A stretch of DNA of 64,000 nt from Paenacidovorax monticola (lineage in GTDB: Bacteria > Pseudomonadota > Gammaproteobacteria > Burkholderiales > Burkholderiaceae_C). Positions 58,706 through 64,000 of this stretch are shown here, piece by piece. The stretch covers positions 2,232,001 through 2,296,000 of the forward strand of contig NZ_CP060790.1 of assembly GCF_014489595.1 (NCBI RefSeq). The letters run 5' to 3'. Each line of letters starts with the position of its first letter. Position 1 is the stretch's first letter. The notes beneath the pieces are model-generated. The model did no database searches. It worked only from the letters and a program-made list of their open reading frames with translations, and had not been told where the DNA came from. The position numbers and the translations under genes were made by a program.

Positions 58706-59380
58706 ATGACCGTGTTGAAAGCCCAATCCCTGCAAGACCTCCAGCCGCTGCGCCGCGCACTGGCCGAGGCCGCCGCCCGCGAGGCGCAGCGGCAGCAGGA
58801 GCAGCGCGAGGCCGAGCGCCGCGCACGGGCGGAACGCATGCTGTTCCAGGACGCCGTGGGCCCCGTGCAGCCCCTCAAGGGCCAGCACCACGGCCGGCGC
58901 TGGCATGCCCCCCAGCCCCCCGAGCCCCTGCCGCTGCAGCGCGAACGCGACGAGGAGCGCGTGCTGCGCGAGTCGATGAGCGACGAGTTCGACGTGAGCA
59001 CCCTGCTCGACGTGGACGACCAGTTGAGCTTCCGCCGCCCCGGCATTGGCGTGGAGGTCACCCGGCGGCTGCGTGCGGGGCACTGGAGCATCCAGCGCCA
59101 GCTGGACCTGCACGGCCTGCGCCGCGACGAGGCGCGCGAGGCGCTGGGCGAGTTCATCCGCCTGGCTCACCGCACGGGGCTGCGCTGTGTGCGCATCGTG
59201 CACGGCAAGGGCCTGGGCTCGCCGGGCAAGGAGCCCGTGCTCAAGGGCCGCGTGCAGGCCTGGCTGGTGCAGAAGAAAGAGGTGCTGGCCTTCGTGCAGG
59301 CGCGGCCCGCCGAGGGCGGCGCGGGCGCGCTCGTGGTGCTGCTGCAGCCGGGCAAGCGCGCCGGCCTGCCGCAGCCCTGA
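58706..59380 (+). CDS. Smr-domain protein
   Basis: A 224-residue protein. An N-terminal helical, highly charged segment (about 15-60, AEAAAREAQRQQEQREAERR) precedes the Smr domain (about 130-224) with the conserved LDLHGLRRDEAREALGEF and IVHGKGLGSPGK. Smr domains nick DNA or cleave RNA, in relatives rescuing stalled ribosomes. The ATG at 58706 was chosen because translation from 58622 would add Pro/His-rich residues with no family similarity. Confidence 0.9.
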   Translation: MTVLKAQSLQDLQPLRRALAEAAAREAQRQQEQREAERRARAERMLFQDAVGPVQPLKGQHHGRRWHAPQPPEPLPLQRERDEERVLRESMSDEFDVSTLLDVDDQLSFRRPGIGVEVTRRLRAGHWSIQRQLDLHGLRRDEAREALGEFIRLAHRTGLRCVRIVHGKGLGSPGKEPVLKGRVQAWLVQKKEVLAFVQARPAEGGAGALVVLLQPGKRAGLPQP

Positions 59381-59381
59381 A

Positions 59382-59424
59382 CAAAAAAAAGCCCCCGGCA
59401 CTCGCATAGCGGGCGCCAGGGGCT
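59382..59424 (-). terminator. Terminator of the cpdB-like gene
   Basis: An imperfect GC-rich hairpin (AGCCCCTGGCGCCC ... GGGGGCT on the minus strand) is followed by eight T. It lies about 80 bases past the stop at 59505 and between convergent genes. Confidence 0.75.
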
Positions 59425-59504
59425 GTCAACACCGGAGTCCTTCCTTCCCGGTGCGCGGACGGCACCATGGCCGGTCCGCGCTGGCAACCAGCGTCAGTCC
59501 TGTG

Positions 59505-61568
59505 TCACTTCGACAGGTCCAGCTTGTACTTGGACGTGCCCTTGCCCGAGCCGTCGTCGGCCGCGAGCAGCGAGATGTTGGCCAGGCCCGCGGCCTGGGC
59601 CACGCTCAGGGCATTGGCCCCCGAGCTGAACACCACGTCGCCAGCGGTCTTGACCTTGGTGAAGCTCCAGCTCTTGGCCGCACCGTTGGCCGCACGCGTG
59701 ACCTTGGCGTTCTTGCGGATGTAGTTGATCACCACGTCGCGGTTCGCGTCGGGCGAGGCCCAGATCGTGCCCGAGCCGTCGAGCTTGTCGATGAAGCTCT
59801 TGCCGCTGGTAGCGCGGTAGTTGTTGGTGGCGATCACGAACTCCTTGGCCGCCTCGATGGGCTTGCCCAGGTAGGTCAGGTTCTTGATGCGGCTGCCCAC
59901 GGGCTGGGTGACGTCGATCTCGTACTGCATGTCCGCCGTGGTGAACATGTCGAAGTTGTAGCCCGGGAAGGTGCTGATGAGCGGCTGCTCGCCCGCCTTG
60001 GCCGGATCGATCTGGTTGAAGCGCTTGGCAGCGGCCTCGAGCCAGCCCTTGATGTCGGCGCCGTTCACCTTCACGGCATAGACCGTGTTGGGGTAGAGGT
60101 ACAGGTCGGCCGCGTTGTAGATCGCGAGCGGCCCCACGGCCACGTCGGTGTAGTCGGCACCGCCCTGGAAGCCCGACTTGAACGGCGCGCTCACCGACAG
60201 CACGGGCAGGTCCTTGTACTGCGGCAGGTTGGCCTGGATATAGGCCGCCACGTAGTCGCGCTGGGCCTGGTTCACGATCTGGATCGCGCCCGGATCGCCC
60301 ACATCGGCGAACAGCGTGCTCATGCGGAAGTCCGTGTTGCCAATGGGCGTCTTCACATACTGGATGGCCGCCTGGTGCTGGGGCTCGACCAGCGGCGCCA
60401 CGGCGGGATCGGCATCCACGTAGACGGCCTTGCCCGCGGCGTCCTTGCCGGTCTGTATGTTGCGCAGCTCGCTCTTGCTCGCCCCCTTGACCACGGTCCA
60501 GGCCTTGCCGTCCCACTGCAGCGACAGGCGGATCACGCCCAGCGCCTTGCCCCAGGAACTGGCCATGACGGCGGGCACGCCGTTGATGGTGCCGGCCTTG
60601 TTGTCCACGCCGGGCTGCGTGAAGGCAGGGGTGGCGGCCGTGTCGGGAAACACGCTGTGCTGGTGGCCCATGACCATGGCGTCGATGCCCGGCACCTTCG
60701 AGAGGTACAGGCCGGGGTTCTCCATGGTGGCCGAGTAGGCGCTGCCGTCCAGGCCGCCGTGCAGCAGGGCGACCACGACGTCGGCGCCCTTGGCGCGCAG
60801 CTCGGGCACGTACTTGGTGGCGGCCTCCACGGCACCCTCGGTATAGACCTTGCCTTCGAGGTAGCGCTTGTCCCAGTTCATGATGCCGGGCGTGGTGAAG
60901 CCGATCACGCCCACCTTGATCGGCAGCGTGACGCTCTTGCCGTCCTTGTCGGTGGCGGCGAGCTTGCGCTCGAGGATGGCGTAGGGCTGCACCAGCGGCT
61001 TCTTGGTCTTGCTGCTGTACACGTTGGCCAGCACGGCGGGGTAGCCCGCACCCGCGCATTTCTTGGTGGCGTCCACGCCTTCCACGTCCAGGCCGCCGCC
61101 CAGCACCTGGTTCAGGAACGGCAGGCCGTAGTTGAATTCGTGGTTGCCCAGCGTGCCCGCATCGAAGCCCAGCGCGCCCATGGCCTTGTACATCGATAGC
61201 TGCTGCGTGCAGGGAATGGGGCTCACCGTGGCCTCGTAGTCGGCCAGCGCCGTTCCCTGGATGGTGTCGCCGTTGTCCACGAGCAGCGTGTTGGCGAATT
61301 CCTTGCGCGCCGCGCGCACCAGCGTGGCCGTGCGCTCGAAGCCGTAGCTCTTGTCCTCGGCGAGCTTGAAGTAGTCGTAGCTGCGCACGTTGAAGTGCAG
61401 GTCGGTCGTCTCCAGCACGGCCAGCGTGGCCATGGCACTGGTGGGCGTGCCGTTGTCGTCCGAGCCGCCGCACGCGGCCAGCACGGCGCAGGCCGCGGCC
61501 ACGGAACCCCAGACCGCCACGCGGCGCGTGATGCGCGCTGCGCCTCCCTCATGATTCAGATAACGCAT
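59505..61568 (-). CDS. Periplasmic 2',3'-cyclic-nucleotide 2'-phosphodiesterase/3'-nucleotidase (CpdB-like)
   Basis: A 687-residue lipoprotein (lipobox AVLAACGGS). The metallophosphatase part has VLETTDLHFN, LVDNGDTIQGTALADYE, LGNHEFNYGLPFL, PAVLANVYSSKTKK and the late VMGHQHSVFPD; the C-terminal half is the 5'-nucleotidase domain (FSVSAPFKSGFQGG-like region, NLYLYPNTVY equivalent). CpdB-type enzymes convert 2',3'-cyclic nucleotides and 3'-AMP outside the cytoplasm to salvage phosphate and nucleosides. ATG at 61568 is preferred over 61655 because it precedes the signal peptide. Confidence 0.88.
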   Translation of the reverse strand: MRYLNHEGGAARITRRVAVWGSVAAACAVLAACGGSDDNGTPTSAMATLAVLETTDLHFNVRSYDYFKLAEDKSYGFERTATLVRAARKEFANTLLVDNGDTIQGTALADYEATVSPIPCTQQLSMYKAMGALGFDAGTLGNHEFNYGLPFLNQVLGGGLDVEGVDATKKCAGAGYPAVLANVYSSKTKKPLVQPYAILERKLAATDKDGKSVTLPIKVGVIGFTTPGIMNWDKRYLEGKVYTEGAVEAATKYVPELRAKGADVVVALLHGGLDGSAYSATMENPGLYLSKVPGIDAMVMGHQHSVFPDTAATPAFTQPGVDNKAGTINGVPAVMASSWGKALGVIRLSLQWDGKAWTVVKGASKSELRNIQTGKDAAGKAVYVDADPAVAPLVEPQHQAAIQYVKTPIGNTDFRMSTLFADVGDPGAIQIVNQAQRDYVAAYIQANLPQYKDLPVLSVSAPFKSGFQGGADYTDVAVGPLAIYNAADLYLYPNTVYAVKVNGADIKGWLEAAAKRFNQIDPAKAGEQPLISTFPGYNFDMFTTADMQYEIDVTQPVGSRIKNLTYLGKPIEAAKEFVIATNNYRATSGKSFIDKLDGSGTIWASPDANRDVVINYIRKNAKVTRAANGAAKSWSFTKVKTAGDVVFSSGANALSVAQAAGLANISLLAADDGSGKGTSKYKLDLSK

Positions 61569-61651
61569 GGATGGAACCCTTGTTCGGAAAGTCCCGCAGT
61601 CTGTCGCGCGGGTTTGACAAGGGTATGACCGGGTAGTGACAGCCCAGGCGC

Positions 61652-62062
61652 TCACACGCCGCGGTTGCGCATCCAGTCAGCCGTGCCCATGAAGCTCTCC
61701 TTCAGGCGCGCGCGCAGCGCCTCAGGCACGCCGGTCTCGCCCATGGCCTGGTCCATGCAGGCCACCCACTGGTCGCGCTCCTTGATGCCGATCGAGAACG
61801 GCATGTGGCGCATGCGCAGGCGCGGGTGGCCGAAACGGCTCTGGTAGTGGTCGGGGCCGCCCAGCCAGCCGCAGAGAAACCAGAAGAGCTTCTGCCGCGC
61901 ATCCTGCAGCGTGCTGCCATGCGCCGCGCGCAACTCGGCGTAGGCGGGCTCCAGGTCCATGAGGTCGTAGAAGCGCTCCACCAGGGCGTGGACCTTCTCC
62001 TCGCCCCCGATCCATTCGAACGGCGTGGCAGGAGCAGCGGGCGAGGAATCGTGCGAGGACAT
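61652..62062 (-). CDS. Group II truncated haemoglobin
   Basis: A 136-residue globin with EWIGGEEKVHALVERFYDLM (helix B/E region), the proximal-His segment FGHPRLRMRHMPFSI, and ERDQWVACMDQAM, all typical of group II truncated haemoglobins (WxxY-like C-terminal features and Trp at the G8 region). It binds oxygen or nitric oxide in the cytoplasm. The ATG at 62062 (MSSHDSSPAAP) was chosen; the open frame upstream is unrelated. Confidence 0.88.
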   Translation of the reverse strand: MSSHDSSPAAPATPFEWIGGEEKVHALVERFYDLMDLEPAYAELRAAHGSTLQDARQKLFWFLCGWLGGPDHYQSRFGHPRLRMRHMPFSIGIKERDQWVACMDQAMGETGVPEALRARLKESFMGTADWMRNRGV

Positions 62063-62117
62063 GGCGGTCAGAAGATGCGGGCCCGGAATTGTAGGCCCCT
62101 CCCCCGCACGCGGCGCC

Positions 62118-62498
62118 TCAGCGCGGGTGCGCTTCGGCCTGCGCCTGGCAGGCGATGCAGCGCGCGGCGGCAGGCTGGGCGAACAGGCGCTCGGCCGCCA
62201 CGGGCTGGCCGCACACGGAGCACTCGCCATAGCTGCCGTCGGCCATGCGCGCCAGCGCGGCGCGCACTGCCACGAGTTCGTCGTGGTCTCGGGTGGCCTC
62301 GGCATCGCGCACGGTCCCCAGGGCCTGGCGGTCGGCCTGGTCCTTCTGGTCGTCGGCGGGTTCCGCACCCTCACGCCCCGCCAGGGTGGACAGGGTGTCG
62401 CGCTGGACTTCACCCAGATCGGCCAGCAACTCGGCCTTGCGGCGCTCCAGGACGGTGTGCAGTTGCGCGCGCTGGGAATCGGTCAGTGGAGTGTTCAT
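62118..62498 (-). CDS. DksA/TraR-family zinc-finger protein
   Basis: A 126-residue protein: an N-terminal coiled-coil-like helix (LTDSQRAQLHTVLERRKAEL), a second helix, then the four-cysteine zinc finger CSVCGQPV ... CIACQ. Short TraR/DksA-like proteins bind the secondary channel of RNA polymerase. The coiled-coil tip lacks an obvious DxxDxA motif, so DksA activity is uncertain. Starts at ATG 62498. Confidence 0.87.
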   Translation of the reverse strand: MNTPLTDSQRAQLHTVLERRKAELLADLGEVQRDTLSTLAGREGAEPADDQKDQADRQALGTVRDAEATRDHDELVAVRAALARMADGSYGECSVCGQPVAAERLFAQPAAARCIACQAQAEAHPR

Positions 62499-62619
62499 GG
62501 CCCCAGCATGCCACGCAGGGGCCGGGCGGTTTTGACATGCATCAAGCAGCCATCCAACGCTCGCACAGCGCCTCGGCGCTCCACGCGGCATCGGTGGCCA
62601 CGTCCAGCGCCACGGCCCA

Positions 62620-64000
62620 TTAGTCGGAAGCCAGCGGCTCGGCCGTTTCCTGCTGGCGTGCCAGCACGCGCAGATCGGCCTCGGACGGGTCCCCGCCCGC
62701 CGCGCGGCGGTGCTGCACGCGCTCGCGCAGTTGCGGCACGCCTGCATGGCAGTGGAGGATGGAGAAAGGCACGCCGCGCTCGCGGGCAAGGGCCTGGAAG
62801 GCGTCGCGCTCGCGCCGGCGCAGAAAGGCAGCATCCACGATCACCATGTAGCCCGCCTCGAGCGCGGTGCGTGCGCCCTCGCGCAGGCGCTCGAAAGTGC
62901 GCCGCGTGGCCTCAGGCGTGTAGATGTCGATGCCCTGCGCCCCCGAATCGGCCAGCGCCGGCAGGCCGAAAAGCCGCTTGCGCTCCACATCCGAGCGCAG
63001 GCGCACCGCGCCCGCCGCCTGCAGCAGCGCGGCGGCCACGGTGGACTTGCCCGAGCCCGACAGGCCGTGCGTGATGAGCAGCCGGGGCTGCGGTGGCGCG
63101 GCCAGTGCCTCGGCGCAGGCCAGGTAGTCGGGCCGCGCCGCAGGCGGCGCGCCCTGCGCATCGCGCATCCGCCCGGCCATCTCGCGTACCAGGGCGCGGT
63201 AGATTTCATAGGGGCGCAGCACAGCCAGGCCGCCATAGTCGCCCGTGTCGGTCAGGTAGGTGTCGAGAAAGCGCCAGGCGAGGCCGGCACGGCCGTGCGC
63301 CCGCAGGTCCATGGCGAAGAAGGCGGCATCGGCCAACGTGTCGATCCAGCGCAGGTCGGGGCTGAACTCGATGCAGTCGAAGGCCGTCACCTCACCGCCC
63401 CAGCGCACGACATTGGCCAGATGCAGGTCCCCATGGCCCTCGCGCACCCAGCCGGCGGCGTGGCGCGCGCTCCACAGTGCCGCCAGCGCGGGCTGGCGCG
63501 CATCGACCCAGGCCCGCAACCGCCGCAGCCGTACGGCCTGCGCGTCATCGAGCAATGGCGCGAGCGCATCGAACACCCCGGCGATGGTCTGCGCCACCTG
63601 CACAGGCGTGCCCCAGGCACTGTCCGGCGCTGCCAGCGGGGCTTCGGCCTGGAAGCGTGCGAGGCGGTGCGCGAAGCGGTCCACGTCCAGCGCGGCCAGC
63701 GCCCCGCTGCGTGCCAGCGCATCGAACTCGCTGCCAGCCGGAAAACGCCGCATGCGCAGCACCCAGTCGATGGCTTCGCCATCGCCGCTCAGGCGGGGCG
63801 CTTCCACGCTCCCGCACACGGGCAGCACGTCGAGGTAGAGCGCGGGGGCGAAGCGCCGGTTCAGGCGCAGCTCTTCCTCGCAGAAATGCCGGCGCGCGGC
63901 GGGGGTGCTGAAATCCGCGAACGGCAGGCGCAGCGGCTTCTTGAGCTTGTAGGCCTCGGCCGGGGTGAGCAGGATGCGGGAGATGTGCGTCTCCACCAGT
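62620..64000 (-). CDS. APH-like/AAA kinase fusion (COG2187-COG0645), 5' end outside window
   Basis: At least 458 residues are visible. The first 300 carry an aminoglycoside-phosphotransferase-like kinase part with the catalytic GHGDLHLANV and IEFSPDLRWID; the last 155 are a P-loop kinase with LITHGLSGSGKSTVAAALLQ and ERKRLFGLPAL. The first visible residues (METHIS) correspond to a VETHIS segment inside the family, so the true start lies beyond 64000. The open frame ends at TAA 62620-62622, but the same frame runs on for 25 sensible codons (to 62542), so the stop may be a nonsense change or error. Confidence 0.8.
   Translation of the reverse strand, partial: LVETHISRILLTPAEAYKLKKPLRLPFADFSTPAARRHFCEEELRLNRRFAPALYLDVLPVCGSVEAPRLSGDGEAIDWVLRMRRFPAGSEFDALARSGALAALDVDRFAHRLARFQAEAPLAAPDSAWGTPVQVAQTIAGVFDALAPLLDDAQAVRLRRLRAWVDARQPALAALWSARHAAGWVREGHGDLHLANVVRWGGEVTAFDCIEFSPDLRWIDTLADAAFFAMDLRAHGRAGLAWRFLDTYLTDTGDYGGLAVLRPYEIYRALVREMAGRMRDAQGAPPAARPDYLACAEALAAPPQPRLLITHGLSGSGKSTVAAALLQAAGAVRLRSDVERKRLFGLPALADSGAQGIDIYTPEATRRTFERLREGARTALEAGYMVIVDAAFLRRRERDAFQALARERGVPFSILHCHAGVPQLRERVQHRRAAGGDPSEADLRVLARQQETAEPLASD

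Noticed and set aside
59046-61199. A 717-codon plus-strand open frame opposite the nucleotidase gene
   Set aside because: Its composition is His/Gly/Val-biased as expected of an antisense shadow; the minus strand holds all CpdB motifs.

Overview
The window looks like a chromosomal segment of a high-GC betaproteobacterium of the order Burkholderiales, most likely a Comamonadaceae member (Acidovorax/Alicycliphilus/Delftia-like). The reasons are the G/C-ending codon use of the backbone, a Bug-type (TctC) receptor and a TctAB transporter, and housekeeping neighbourhoods typical of that group: a LolCD cluster beside a COG4255 gene and recJ, PHP/YciO/M50/trpS, and slpA-ispH-radC. The placement rests on gene content and protein recognition only.

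Layout. 1-9.3 kb: transporters (EamA, MFS, TctAB), a DUF3422 protein, a GspE-like ATPase, a spermidine-synthase-like protein, a mismatch-type uracil/hypoxanthine DNA glycosylase and TatD. 9.3-14.2 kb: lolD/lolC, a COG4255 protein, recJ and a tautomerase. 14.2-19 kb: two chemoreceptors flanking PHP and YciO genes. 19-22 kb: a site-2 protease, trpS and a LysE exporter. 22-28 kb: a formylglycine-type protein, then a response regulator, a LysM/FecR protein and a CHASE2 histidine kinase that probably form one signalling unit. 29.2-32.4 kb: a glycine-rich collagen-like lipoprotein and a TpsB/FhaC outer-membrane transporter. 32.43-48.50 kb: a genomic island. 48.5-64 kb: the tRNA-Ser target, a Bug/hydroxy-acid oxidase/LysR catabolic locus, serS, a threonine-dehydratase-like gene, a CBS protein, slpA-ispH, radC, a phytase-like esterase, an Smr protein, a cpdB-like nucleotidase, a truncated haemoglobin, a DksA-like protein and an APH/AAA kinase fusion.

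The island (about 16 kb) is bounded by a 17-bp direct repeat made of the 3' end of tRNA-Ser(CGA). It holds a replication-type module (AlpA-like regulator, RepA-like ATPase), two closely related P4-type integrases, and AT-rich cargo on the minus strand. The most interesting cargo is a three-gene overlapping operon: a short UvrD/Rep-like SF1 helicase, a DarT-like (DUF4433) DNA ADP-ribosyltransferase and a DraG-type ADP-ribosylglycohydrolase with an extra C-terminal region. It reads like a toxin / reversing enzyme / helicase anti-phage system without the usual DarG macrodomain. A second candidate defence gene encodes a 1021-residue calcineurin-like phosphoesterase joined to a STAND-like NTPase whose P-loop lysine is missing.

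The sequence carries at least sixteen apparent single-base deletions, nearly all in G or C runs, that break otherwise full-length genes (GspE, SpeE-like, UDG, TatD, COG4255, SUMF1, CHASE2 kinase twice, glycine-rich lipoprotein, TpsB three times, RepA-like, LysR, phytase-like twice). Their number and uniform type suggest sequencing error more than gene decay. Coordinates for these genes are given across the frameshift.
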